From an uncultured Lachnospiraceae bacterium (lineage in GTDB: Bacteria; Bacillota; Clostridia; Lachnospirales; Lachnospiraceae), in contig CAKRFY010000008.1 in assembly GCA_934320895.1 (NCBI GenBank), positions 24,881-88,880 of the forward strand: a stretch of DNA of 64,000 nucleotides, read 5' to 3'. The translations under genes and the position numbers were made by a program. Below the pieces are notes generated by a model. The model made no database searches. It was given only the letters and a program-made list of their open reading frames with translations, and was not told the origin of the DNA. Positions 29,396 to 37,693 of the stretch are shown piece after piece (within the stretch, counting starts at the first letter, position 1; each line of letters begins with the position of its first letter).

Positions 29396-30685
29396 ATGAG
29401 AATAGTTAAACTTACAGAGAAGGAAAAAAATAATATACTGGAAAACCTTTTAAAGAGAAGTCCAAACCAGTACAGCAAATTTGAAGATACGGTAAATGAT
29501 ATTATTGAAAATGTTAAAACAAATAAGGATAAGGCATTATTTGAGTATACTGAAAAATTTGATGGTGTAAAGATTACTGAAGATACTTTTAAAGTAACAG
29601 AGGAAGAGATTAAAGAAGCCTATACTAAGGTAGATGAGCGTCTTGTGGAGATAATAAGAAAAGCTCTTGTGAATATAAGAGACTATCATCAGAAACAGGT
29701 ACGTTACAGCTGGTTTGACAGTAAGACGGATGGAACACTTCTCGGACAGAAGATAACACCACTTGCAAGAGTTGGTGTATATGTACCTGGTGGAAAAGCA
29801 GTATATCCTTCATCAGTACTTATGAATATAGTACCAGCAAAGGTTGCAGGTGTTGACAAGATAGTTATGACAACACCACCGGGAAAAGATGGAAAAGTAT
29901 ACCCTATAACACTTGTAGCTGCACATGAGGCAGGCGTAGATGAGATTTATAAAGTTGGTGGAGCACAGGCTATAGCAGCACTCGCATTTGGAACAGAGAG
30001 TATTAAAAAAGTTGACAAGATAGTAGGCCCTGGAAATATATTTGTTGCACTTGCAAAGAAGGCTGTTTACGGTCATGTAAGTATTGATTCTATCGCGGGA
30101 CCAAGTGAGATTCTTGTACTTGCAGATGAGACTGCAAATCCAAGATATGTGGCAGCAGACCTTTTATCTCAGGCAGAGCATGATGAGATGGCATCTGCAA
30201 TACTTGTTACTACAAGTGAGGAACTTGCAAAGAAAGTATCAGATGAAGTTGATGGATTTGTAAAGGTTCTTTCAAGAAAGGAGATAATCCAGAAATCACT
30301 TGACTCATATGGATATATACTTGTTGCAAAGGATATGAAAGAGGCGATTGATACAGCAAATGAAATTGCATCAGAACATCTTGAGATCGTGACAAAGAAT
30401 CCGTTTGATACAATGACAAGGATAAGAAATGCAGGAGCAATCTTCCTTGGAGAGTACAGCAGTGAGCCACTTGGTGACTATTTTGCAGGACCAAACCATG
30501 TACTTCCTACAAATGGAACAGCAAAATTTTTCTCCCCTCTTTCAGTTGATGATTTCATTAAGAAATCAAGCATAATCTCATATTCTGAGGAAGCACTTGA
30601 ACTTATACATACAGATATTGAAGATTTTGCAAAAGCTGAGAAACTTACAGCGCATGCAAATTCTATAGCTGTAAGATTTGAGTAG
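29396..30685 (+). CDS. hisD: Histidinol dehydrogenase
   Basis: HisD is the zinc enzyme that oxidises histidinol to histidine in two NAD-dependent steps. It is 429 residues long with YVPGGKAVYPSSVLMN, VGPGNIFVALAKK, SIAGPSEILVLAD, the zinc-site segment LLSQAEHDEMA and the GPNHVLPTNGTAKF signature. The frame is open from 29381, but that ATG sits on the GGGAGG site; the ATG at 29396 is 5 nt after it. Confidence 0.97.
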   Translation: MRIVKLTEKEKNNILENLLKRSPNQYSKFEDTVNDIIENVKTNKDKALFEYTEKFDGVKITEDTFKVTEEEIKEAYTKVDERLVEIIRKALVNIRDYHQKQVRYSWFDSKTDGTLLGQKITPLARVGVYVPGGKAVYPSSVLMNIVPAKVAGVDKIVMTTPPGKDGKVYPITLVAAHEAGVDEIYKVGGAQAIAALAFGTESIKKVDKIVGPGNIFVALAKKAVYGHVSIDSIAGPSEILVLADETANPRYVAADLLSQAEHDEMASAILVTTSEELAKKVSDEVDGFVKVLSRKEIIQKSLDSYGYILVAKDMKEAIDTANEIASEHLEIVTKNPFDTMTRIRNAGAIFLGEYSSEPLGDYFAGPNHVLPTNGTAKFFSPLSVDDFIKKSSIISYSEEALELIHTDIEDFAKAEKLTAHANSIAVRFE

Positions 30686-30711
30686 GTTTTTAGAAAGGTT
30701 TGGTTTTCATT

Positions 30712-31320
30712 ATGAGTGATAATATAAAAGCAAGAACTGCTGAGGTTTCGAGAGTTACAGGTGAGACGGATATTCTCATAAAGTTAGACCTTGATGGCAG
30801 TGGCAAGGCAGACATTGATACGGGGATTGGCTTTTTTGACCATATGTTAAATAGTTTTGCAAGGCATGGTCTTTTTGATCTTACTGTTAAGGTTAAGGGT
30901 GACCTTGAGGTTGACTGTCATCATTCTATTGAGGATACTGGTATTGTTCTTGGCCAGGCAATCAAAGAAGCTGTCGGAGATAAGAAAGGCATCAAGAGAT
31001 TTGGAGAGTGTATTCTTCCTATGGATGAAACACTTATGCTTTGCGCACTTGACCTTTCAGGCAGACCTTATCTTGTTGAAAATATGGAGTTTAGTGTGCC
31101 GAAGGTAGGAGAATTCGATACAGAGATGGTGCATGAGTTTTTCTATGCCGTAAGTTATTCGGCAGGGATGAATCTCCATTTGAAAATGCTTGACGGTTCA
31201 AACAATCATCATATAATAGAGGCTGCTTTTAAGGCGTTTGCTAAAGCTCTTGATAAGGCCGTTATGTATGATGAGAGAATAAGTGATGTATTGTCAACAA
31301 AAGGAAGTTTAGGAGAATAG
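30712..31320 (+). CDS. hisB: Imidazoleglycerol-phosphate dehydratase
   Basis: HisB dehydrates imidazole glycerol phosphate. This is the monofunctional type (202 residues) without the phosphatase half, which fits a separate PHP-type histidinol phosphatase at 56.3 kb. Metal-binding motifs [18 protein letters not shown] and [12 protein letters not shown] are present. The ATG at 30712 is 13 nt from AAAGG; a TTG at 30700 is too close to that site. Confidence 0.95.
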   Translation: MSDNIKARTAEVSRVTGETDILIKLDLDGSGKADIDTGIGFFDHMLNSFARHGLFDLTVKVKGDLEVDCHHSIEDTGIVLGQAIKEAVGDKKGIKRFGECILPMDETLMLCALDLSGRPYLVENMEFSVPKVGEFDTEMVHEFFYAVSYSAGMNLHLKMLDGSNNHHIIEAAFKAFAKALDKAVMYDERISDVLSTKGSLGE

Positions 31321-31325
31321 GATAT

Positions 31326-32597
31326 ATGAAAAAGAAAAAAATAATCCCATTTATAAATGCGGAAAATGAATATCCGGATAATATTATAAAACTTGCAGAT
31401 GAATATGCTTGTAAGGGTGCCGATGAGTTGTTTATTTATAATTATACGGGTGATGAGGCCTCAAGAGAAGAATTTTTAAGCACAGCGAGAGCAATCGAGA
31501 AACAGATAGATATACCATTTATGATAGGAATGTATGTTGAACGTTTTGAAGATGCGAAAAAGGCTTTGTATACTGGGGCATATAAACTTGTCCTTAGAAA
31601 TGCTATTCTGCCTGAACAGGAAGTGATAGATGAGATTACTGCGAGATTTGATAAAGAAAAGCTGATGCTTGAGGTAGATATGAAGGCAGCATTTATGGAT
31701 GCGGCTGCACTTGATAGATATTATGATATGGGTATAGGTTCTGCTATGCTTAAACATATCGATTGCACAAAAAGTTTTATCGATGCCATAAATAATACAA
31801 AAATGGATATTATGATAAGAGATGGTCTTATAAGAAATGACCTTGCAGAGCTTTTATCATTTGAAAAGACGGATGCAGTATCAACAAATTATTTTGAGGA
31901 TACTGAGGATAGGGATATCTACAAGGCAAAGAGAGCATTAAAAGATAAAGGTATAAATGTGGAAGTATTTGAAAGTCTTATTGATTTTTCAGATTTTAAA
32001 CTTATGGATAATGGCCTTATACCTGTAGTTGTGCAGGATTATCGTACAAATGAAGTTCTTATGGTTGCTTACATGAATGAGGAGTCATATGGAAATACTA
32101 TCGAGTGTGGAAGGATGACTTACTATAGCAGAAGCAGACAGGAGTTATGGCTTAAGGGTGATACATCAGGTCATTATCAGTATGTAAAGAAGCTTATGCT
32201 TGACTGTGATAATGATACTATTCTTGCAAAAGTTCGTCAGGTTGGAGCAGCGTGCCATACTGGAAGCAGAAGCTGTTTCTTTAAAGAACTTGCAAAAAAA
32301 GAATATATTGAAACAAATCCATTGACAGTATTGCTTGAAGACTATAAAATTATCATGGACAGAAAAGAAAATCCAAAGGAAGGCTCTTATACAAATTATC
32401 TTTTTGATAAAGGAATAGACAAAATTTTGAAGAAATGTGGTGAAGAGGCAACGGAGATAGTTATCGCTGCCAAAAATCCTGATTCAGAGGAACTTAAGTA
32501 TGAGATTGCAGATTTTCTTTATCACATGATGGTACTTATGGCTGAATGTGATCTGGATTGGAGTGATATAACAAAGGAGCTTGTCAATCGCAGATAG
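31326..32597 (+). CDS. hisI: HisIE with a degenerate HisF-like N-terminal domain
   Basis: The C-terminal half (about 228-423) is bifunctional HisIE: phosphoribosyl-AMP cyclohydrolase ([27 protein letters not shown], Cys residues of the metal site) followed by phosphoribosyl-ATP pyrophosphatase ([27 protein letters not shown]). Residues 1-220 resemble the HisF TIM barrel: [28 protein letters not shown] and a KGINVEV end align with HisF landmarks. The first catalytic Asp (CLDV in HisF) is replaced by Asn, and the phosphate-binding glycines (GGGI, GG) are lost, though an Asp in LEVDMKA remains. So it is probably a non-catalytic scaffold or regulatory half; that is inference. True hisF, hisA, hisH and hisC are not nearby. 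Confidence 0.92.
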   Translation: MKKKKIIPFINAENEYPDNIIKLADEYACKGADELFIYNYTGDEASREEFLSTARAIEKQIDIPFMIGMYVERFEDAKKALYTGAYKLVLRNAILPEQEVIDEITARFDKEKLMLEVDMKAAFMDAAALDRYYDMGIGSAMLKHIDCTKSFIDAINNTKMDIMIRDGLIRNDLAELLSFEKTDAVSTNYFEDTEDRDIYKAKRALKDKGINVEVFESLIDFSDFKLMDNGLIPVVVQDYRTNEVLMVAYMNEESYGNTIECGRMTYYSRSRQELWLKGDTSGHYQYVKKLMLDCDNDTILAKVRQVGAACHTGSRSCFFKELAKKEYIETNPLTVLLEDYKIIMDRKENPKEGSYTNYLFDKGIDKILKKCGEEATEIVIAAKNPDSEELKYEIADFLYHMMVLMAECDLDWSDITKELVNRR

Positions 32598-32614
32598 AAA
32601 GGTATGGTGAAAAT

Positions 32615-32791
32615 ATGACAGGAGTATTGCTGTTAAAGGGTCTTGCAGACCTTACATTTGGAGGAGCATTTTTATGGTATCTTGTAAAATTTCTTGTAAG
32701 TGCAGGACTTGCATATGTTGCAGTATTGCTTGGAATTAAATGGCGTAAGTCAAAAAATGAAAAAGCAGACAACCTTGTTGAAACAAAATAA
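32615..32791 (+). CDS. Small membrane protein, 58 residues
   Basis: An ATG at 32615, 17 nt after hisIE, opens a 58-residue frame with one hydrophobic stretch at about 18-41 (LVKFLVSAGLAYVAVLLG) followed by a basic and polar tail (KWRKSKNEKADN). A short GGTATGG-like site precedes it, not a strong ribosome binding site. It is co-directional with the his operon and its composition looks coding. No family is recognised; a link to histidine synthesis is only positional. Confidence 0.6.
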   Translation: MTGVLLLKGLADLTFGGAFLWYLVKFLVSAGLAYVAVLLGIKWRKSKNEKADNLVETK

Positions 32792-32840
32792 AAACTGACT
32801 GAGTTGAAAGCAAGTAATACTTTCTGGCTAATAGTATTAT

Positions 32841-32880
32841 GAGCAAGTAGCAGAGCGAATTGCGAATATCCGCTTGATCA
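32841..32880 (+). repeat. Dispersed palindromic repeat, copy 2 (CYTH gene leader)
   Basis: The core AGCAGAGCGAATTGCGAATA continues into TCCGCTTGATC. The inner arms are GCGAAT/ATCCGC (one mismatch) with the 7-nt loop TGCGAAT. A further TAATACT/AGTATTA stem (32815-32821, 32833-32839) precedes it. It ends 34 nt before the next start codon. Confidence 0.65.
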
Positions 32881-32914
32881 GGTAAACAGTCTGAATATCA
32901 AAAAAGGCATATAA

Positions 32915-33406
32915 ATGGAAATAGAAAAAAAATTCAAGATTAAAAAGCTTCCTGACAATCTGGAACAGTATGAACAGAAGCATATTGAGCAGGGGTATCT
33001 CTGCGTGAATCCGGTTGTCAGGATAAGAAAGAGTAATGACAGATATATTCTTACTTATAAATCACTTGCTGCTGCTAGTGATGATAGGAATACAGATGTC
33101 AGGATAAACAATGAAGTTGAAGTTTTCCTGACAAAGGAAGGGTATGAACATCTGAGAGAAAAGGTAGATGATAATCTTATCAAAAAGACGAGATATATAA
33201 TACCACTTGAAGATGGACATACAGGAGAACTTGATGTTTTTGGCGGATTGCTTGAGGGACTCTATTTTATTGAGGTAGAGTTTGAGAGTGAAGATGATGC
33301 TAAAGACTTTGTACCGCCAGAGTGGTTTGGCGAAAATGTAAGTGACGATAAACGATACGCAAACAGTTATCTATCAAAGTGTAACGATTTAAGCGTATTT
33401 TTATAA
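32915..33406 (+). CDS. CYTH-domain protein
   Basis: The 163-residue protein begins with the CYTH/triphosphate-tunnel signature MEIEKKFKI (EIExK) and has alternating charged beta-strand segments (VVRIRKSNDRYILTYK, NNEVEVFL, GELDVFGG, IEVEFESEDDA). CYTH proteins are adenylate cyclases, thiamine triphosphatases or inorganic triphosphatases; bacterial stand-alone ones are most often triphosphatases. Here the function is unassigned. The start follows AAAAAGG. Confidence 0.85.
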   Translation: MEIEKKFKIKKLPDNLEQYEQKHIEQGYLCVNPVVRIRKSNDRYILTYKSLAAASDDRNTDVRINNEVEVFLTKEGYEHLREKVDDNLIKKTRYIIPLEDGHTGELDVFGGLLEGLYFIEVEFESEDDAKDFVPPEWFGENVSDDKRYANSYLSKCNDLSVFL

Positions 33407-33433
33407 AAAACGATTAAAAGATGGAGGCTCATT

Positions 33434-34315
33434 ATGTTTAAGATTTTAAAGAAAGAGTATCTTGCCAATAACATCTGGCTTATGGATGTTGAGGCACCAA
33501 GGGTAGCAAAGTCATGTCAGCCCGGACAGTTTGTTATTGTAAAGACAGATGAGGAGGGAGAGAGAATTCCTCTTACAGTTTGTGATTATGATAGAGAAAA
33601 GGGAACAGTTACAATAGTATTTCAGACAGTTGGAGCATCTACAACAGAGATGTCACGCTATGAGGTTGGAGAAAGTTTCATGGATTTTGTGGGACCTCTC
33701 GGATGTGCATCTGAACTTATCGAAATGCCAATAGAAGAGTTAAAGAAAGAGAAACTTTTATTTGTATGTGGTGGTGTAGGTACAGCTCCTGTATATCCTC
33801 AGGTTAAGTGGATGAAAGAGCATGGTATTGATGTTGATGTGATTATTGGCGCACGTACAAAAGATATCATGATACTTGAAAATGAAATGCGTGAAGTTGC
33901 AGGAAATCTTTATATTGCTACAGATGATGGTTCTTACGGATTTAAAGGAAATGCATGTGATCAGATTAATGAACTTGTAAAGAATTTAAACAAGACATAT
34001 ACAAGAGTTATTGCAATCGGACCTATGATAATGATGAAATTTGTTACTATACTTACGAAAGAACTTAATATTCCTACAATAGTAAGTATGAATCCTATTA
34101 TGGTTGATGGAACAGGTATGTGTGGTGCCTGTCGTCTTAAGGTAGGCGATGAGATTAAGTTTGCATGTGTAGACGGACCTGAGTTTGATGGACATCTTGT
34201 AGATTTTGATCAGGCTATGCGTCGTCAGAGAATGTACAAAACAGAAGAAGGCAGAGCAATGCTTAAACTTGAAGAAGGAGACACACACCACGGCGGATGT
34301 GGAAATTGTCAGTAA
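33434..34315 (+). CDS. nfnA: Ferredoxin-NAD(P) oxidoreductase small subunit, NfnA/SudB type
   Basis: The 293-residue protein has an FAD-binding domain (PGQFVIVKTDEEGERIPLTV), an NAD-binding domain (VCGGVGTAPVYPQVKWM), and a C-terminal [2Fe-2S] site with the Asp/Cys pattern VDGTGMCGACRLKVG and FACVDGPEFDGH known from NfnA. With the next gene it forms NADH-dependent reduced ferredoxin:NADP+ oxidoreductase, an electron-bifurcating transhydrogenase of anaerobes. The same pair has been called sulfide dehydrogenase (SudBA) or annotated as glutamate synthase-like. Pairing and motifs make Nfn the best call. Confidence 0.9.
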   Translation: MFKILKKEYLANNIWLMDVEAPRVAKSCQPGQFVIVKTDEEGERIPLTVCDYDREKGTVTIVFQTVGASTTEMSRYEVGESFMDFVGPLGCASELIEMPIEELKKEKLLFVCGGVGTAPVYPQVKWMKEHGIDVDVIIGARTKDIMILENEMREVAGNLYIATDDGSYGFKGNACDQINELVKNLNKTYTRVIAIGPMIMMKFVTILTKELNIPTIVSMNPIMVDGTGMCGACRLKVGDEIKFACVDGPEFDGHLVDFDQAMRRQRMYKTEEGRAMLKLEEGDTHHGGCGNCQ

Positions 34316-34333
34316 AAGAGAAAATAAAGCAAA

Positions 34334-34405
34334 GCGGGAGTACTCCTTGATGGAGTTATGTCAGATGATATTTAGAAATAAACATATGCCCGCGAATATC
34401 TGTCA
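34334..34405 (+). promoter_or_regulatory. Structured spacer between nfnA and nfnB
   Basis: GCGGG (34334-34338) can pair with CCCGC (34389-34393), and inside it ACTCC (34342-34346) pairs with GGAGT (34352-34356) through a 5-nt loop. The downstream arm reads CCCGCGAATATC, resembling the dispersed repeat core without its usual inner arms. The spacer is 123 nt and has no coding sign. Its function is unknown; a degenerate repeat copy is possible. Confidence 0.35.
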
Positions 34406-34438
34406 GAGAACATAGAGTTGTAGAGAAAGGAAAAGATC

Positions 34439-35827
34439 ATGGAAGTTGATGTTATGAAGAGAATTCCTGTTCGTGAGCAGGAACCAAAAGTTCGTGCAAC
34501 GAATTTTAAGGAAGTTTGTTTAGGATATGATAAAGAAGAAGCGACAGCAGAAGCAACACGTTGTCTTCAGTGTAAGAATCCACAGTGTGTAAAGGGATGT
34601 CCTGTAAGTATAAATATACCTGGATTTATCAGTGAACTCGTAAAGGGAAATGTTGAAGGAGCTTATCATGTGATCAGTGAGTATTCAGCACTTCCAGCCG
34701 TATGTGGCCGTGTATGTCCACAGGAGAGCCAGTGTGAGTCAAAATGTATTCGTGGTATCAAAGGTGATGCAGTATCTATCGGTAAATTGGAAAGATATGT
34801 TGCTGATACAGCAAGAGAAGAGGGAATCAAACCTGCAAAGGCTGATAGCTTAAATGGAAAGAAAGTAGCAGTTATCGGTTCAGGCCCGGCAGGACTTACA
34901 TGTGCTGGCGATCTTGCAAAACTTGGATATGACGTTACAATTTTTGAGGCACTTCACAAGGCTGGTGGCGTATTGTCTTACGGTATTCCTGAATTCCGTC
35001 TTCCAAAGAGCAAGGTTGTAGATAAGGAAGTTGAAAATGTAAAATCACTCGGAGTTAAGATTGAGACTGATGTTGTAGTAGGAAAAGCTGTTACAATAGA
35101 TGAGCTTTTAAATGAAGAGGGATTTGATGCTGTATTCGTTGGTTCAGGAGCTGGTCTTCCAAGATTTATGGGAATCCCTGGAGAAGATGCAAATGGTGTA
35201 TTCTCAGCAAATGAGTATCTTACAAGAAGCAACCTTATGAAAGCTTTTGATGAAAACTATGATACACCTATCATACCGGGAAAGAAAGTAGCCGTAGTCG
35301 GTGGTGGAAACGTTGCTATGGATGCTGCAAGAACAGCACTTCGTCTTGGCGCAGATGTACATATCGTATATCGTCGTAGTGAAGCAGAGCTTCCAGCCAG
35401 AGTTGAAGAAGTACATCATGCAAAAGAAGAAGGTATCCAGTTTGATCTTCTTACAAATCCAGTTGAGATTCTTGAAGATGAAGAGGGAAATGTTTCAGGA
35501 ATGAAATGTATTCGTATGGAACTTGGTGAGCCTGATGAATCAGGAAGAAGAAGACCTGTTGAAATTGAAGGTTCAGAGTTCGTACTTGATGTAGATACAG
35601 TTATCATGTCACTTGGAACAAGCCCTAACCCACTTATCTCATCAACAACAAAGGGACTTGAAATCAACAAGAGAAAATGTATCGTTGCTGAGGAAGAAAC
35701 AGGAAAGACATCTAAAGCAGCAGTATATGCTGGTGGAGATGCAGTTACAGGTGCAGCTACAGTTATCCTTGCGATGGGTGCAGGTAAGGCAGCAGCTAAG
35801 GGAATCCATGAATTCTTAAGCAAATAA
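34439..35827 (+). CDS. nfnB: NADPH-dependent oxidoreductase large subunit, NfnB / GltD-like
   Basis: The 462-residue protein has the N-terminal twin [4Fe-4S] region (CLQCKNPQCVKGCPVSINIP, CGRVCPQESQCESKC), then FAD-binding VIGSGPAGLTCAGDLAKLG and NADPH-binding VVGGGNVAMDAARTALRLG. It is similar to the glutamate synthase small subunit, but no gltB is present and it follows nfnA. It is therefore read as the NfnB subunit, carrying the bifurcating FAD and the NADPH site. The ATG at 34439 is 8 nt from AAAGG. Codon use is optimised, suggesting strong expression. Confidence 0.9.
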   Translation: MEVDVMKRIPVREQEPKVRATNFKEVCLGYDKEEATAEATRCLQCKNPQCVKGCPVSINIPGFISELVKGNVEGAYHVISEYSALPAVCGRVCPQESQCESKCIRGIKGDAVSIGKLERYVADTAREEGIKPAKADSLNGKKVAVIGSGPAGLTCAGDLAKLGYDVTIFEALHKAGGVLSYGIPEFRLPKSKVVDKEVENVKSLGVKIETDVVVGKAVTIDELLNEEGFDAVFVGSGAGLPRFMGIPGEDANGVFSANEYLTRSNLMKAFDENYDTPIIPGKKVAVVGGGNVAMDAARTALRLGADVHIVYRRSEAELPARVEEVHHAKEEGIQFDLLTNPVEILEDEEGNVSGMKCIRMELGEPDESGRRRPVEIEGSEFVLDVDTVIMSLGTSPNPLISSTTKGLEINKRKCIVAEEETGKTSKAAVYAGGDAVTGAATVILAMGAGKAAAKGIHEFLSK

Positions 35828-35922
35828 ATTTAAAGATATTTTTATAAGCGGTTTATAGTTAATATTTACGCATAGCGTGGACAATAACAGTCTATATATT
35901 TTATAAGATACCGAAAAAATTT

Positions 35923-35966
35923 ACAGATGGACTCTGGAAAAAGTTATAAGAGTCCATCTGTTTTTG
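35923..35966 (+). terminator. Rho-independent terminator after nfnB
   Basis: ACAGATGGACTC (35923-35934) and GAGTCCATCTGT (35950-35961) form a perfect 12-bp stem with a 15-nt loop, then TTTTTG. It lies about 95 nt after the nfnB stop. Confidence 0.85.
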
Positions 35967-35970
35967 TAAT

Positions 35971-36010
35971 ATCAAGAAAGTAGCAGAGCGGATTGAGAAT
36001 ATCCGTTTGA
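35971..36010 (+). repeat. Dispersed palindromic repeat, copy 3
   Basis: TCAAG...GTAGCAGAGCGGAT, the 7-nt loop TGAGAAT, then ATCCGTTTGA. The inner arms CGGAT/ATCCG are perfect, and the outer TCAA/TTGA pair. It lies just after the nfnB terminator, and no gene follows for over 500 nt. Confidence 0.65.
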
Positions 36011-36582
36011 CTATACATGTTATAAATTTTGCATGATAATCTTCATTTGTGCATAGTGTGAAAAATTTTATTTTTTGTACTATCTCCGTAAATTTTCCTA
36101 AAAAATGAAAAAGTTCGCAGATATCGATAAATAGGGGGATTAAAGCAGATCGTACCTGAAAAATATGTGAATTTTTAATAAAAAAGATAGTCTAAATGAT
36201 ACAATATATACAAAAATGAATATTCTATAAAAAGTTAATTTATCGTATTGTTAAAAAAGTATACATAATATTTATATATTCTTGACATTGTTACAAACAC
36301 AGTACTTTGTTACCATATAGTCAGAAAATCTCTTTGTTTTAAGGCATATTTATTGCCTGTGAGCAAATTCTATATTAAATATTCAATTTAAATTCAATTT
36401 AACAGTAGATCACCCGTAAATCATAAAAAGTTTTCGTGAAAGATAATTCCCAAATAGTTACATAATTATATATTTATGAGAAATGAACGGTAAAAATTAA
36501 ATAGGAAGGAGAAAGGTGCGAATTATATTTTAAGTGAAAACAAAAAAATAGAATTTTGCAGAAAACAGGAGATTTTCAATAA
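36011..36582 (+). other. AT-rich intergenic stretch without recognised gene
   Basis: About 570 nt with no convincing open frame on either strand. It holds AT-rich promoter-like sequence, including a perfect TTGACA at 36282-36287 whose best -10 candidate (TACTTT) is only 15 nt away. It also has an A/G-rich GGAAGGAG motif near 36503 followed only by a five-codon frame. No riboswitch consensus (c-di-GMP, SAM, T-box) was recognised. It may serve as the long 5' region of the DUF5688-surface protein operon. Confidence 0.4.
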
Positions 36583-36753
36583 ATGTACTCTCGGAATCTT
36601 TTGAACGAAGAATTTCAGGATGAATTTTTTATATACAATGACATTTTCGCAGTGCGTACAGGGTGTGTACGACGAGAAAACGGAAGCAGTATATCAAAAA
36701 TCCAGCCGAAAGGATTCGTTTTGAGAAGATACCGAGAGTACATAATAAATTAA
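36583..36753 (+). CDS. Possible 56-residue protein upstream of the DUF5688 gene
   Basis: An ATG at 36583 preceded by ACAGGAG (36564-36570) opens a 56-codon frame ending 13 nt before the next start. The product is charged, begins MYSRNLLNEEFQDEFF, and has no hydrophobic segment or known motif. The base composition is less AT-rich than the surrounding spacer, which favours coding. It could equally be a translated leader. Function unknown. Confidence 0.35.
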   Translation: MYSRNLLNEEFQDEFFIYNDIFAVRTGCVRRENGSSISKIQPKGFVLRRYREYIIN

Positions 36754-36766
36754 ATGGAGGAAGTTT

Positions 36767-37675
36767 ATGAAATATTTTGAGTTTATTGATGAGATGGCAA
36801 AGAAAGTAAAATTGTGCTTTGATAAGGATGTGTCGGTTGAAATTCATAAGGTAATAAAAAATAATTCGATGGAGTATGATTCGTTAACCATTATAGAACC
36901 GGGAAGGAATGTTACTCCAAATTTTTATCTGCAAAATATGTATCGCAGATATGTAGATGGAATAGGGATAGACAGCCTTGTGGCAGAGATAGTGCAGGCG
37001 TATGAGACAGGGAAAGATAATGAAAAGTATGGGGATCTGTCATTAGAATATGATGACTGTCAGGATAAGATAGTAATGAGGCTTATATCACTTGAAAAAA
37101 ACAGCAAAATGCTAGAGGATATGCCATATATACCATTTCTTGATATGGCAGTTGTGTTTTATTTTCTGGTTGATAATGATGAAAAGGGAATAGCTTCCAT
37201 AAGAATAACAAATAGAGTTATGACTAACTGGGGAACAGATATCAAAAAATTGTATACACTGGCTTCAAGTAATTCAAAAAGAATTTTTGAGGAAAAAATT
37301 ATGCCGATCAGTACAATGCTTGAGGGATATAATGTTAATCTTAAAGAGATGGGGCTAGGAAATATTGATTGTGCTCAGGGGGAAATATATGAACCGTATA
37401 TTGTGACGAACAATGTTGGGATAAATGGTGCAACGGTGATATTATATCCTGATATGCTAAAGGAGATAGCAGCCAAAATAGGTGGGGACTTTTATATGCT
37501 TCCAAGCAGCATACATGAAGTTATTGTTATATCAACAGGTGCGGATATTTCTGAGAAGGAACTTAAAGGTATGGTTGAGGAGGTTAATCAGAATTATCTT
37601 CTGCCGGATGAATATCTTTCGGATAATATTTACAAATATAGTTTGGCATACAACTCACTTGAAATGATTGCGTGA
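36767..37675 (+). CDS. DUF5688-family protein
   Basis: This 302-residue soluble protein resembles the DUF5688 family, which is expanded in Lachnospiraceae. Typical traits are the KNNSMEYDSLTI opening, the short TPNFYLQNMYRRYVDG segment, the central PYIPFLDMAVVFYFLVD region and the LPSSIHEVIVI part near the C-terminus. The molecular function is unknown. It starts after TGGAGG and ends 18 nt before a large secreted repeat protein, so the two are probably co-transcribed; a regulatory or assembly role is only a guess. Confidence 0.7.
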   Translation: MKYFEFIDEMAKKVKLCFDKDVSVEIHKVIKNNSMEYDSLTIIEPGRNVTPNFYLQNMYRRYVDGIGIDSLVAEIVQAYETGKDNEKYGDLSLEYDDCQDKIVMRLISLEKNSKMLEDMPYIPFLDMAVVFYFLVDNDEKGIASIRITNRVMTNWGTDIKKLYTLASSNSKRIFEEKIMPISTMLEGYNVNLKEMGLGNIDCAQGEIYEPYIVTNNVGINGATVILYPDMLKEIAAKIGGDFYMLPSSIHEVIVISTGADISEKELKGMVEEVNQNYLLPDEYLSDNIYKYSLAYNSLEMIA

Positions 37676-37693
37676 AAAAAGAAGGAGAGAAAT

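Noticed and set aside
36011..36766. Riboswitch or structural RNA in the long spacer
   Set aside because: No match by eye to c-di-GMP, SAM, 6S, tmRNA or RNase P signatures; AT-rich without strong stems.
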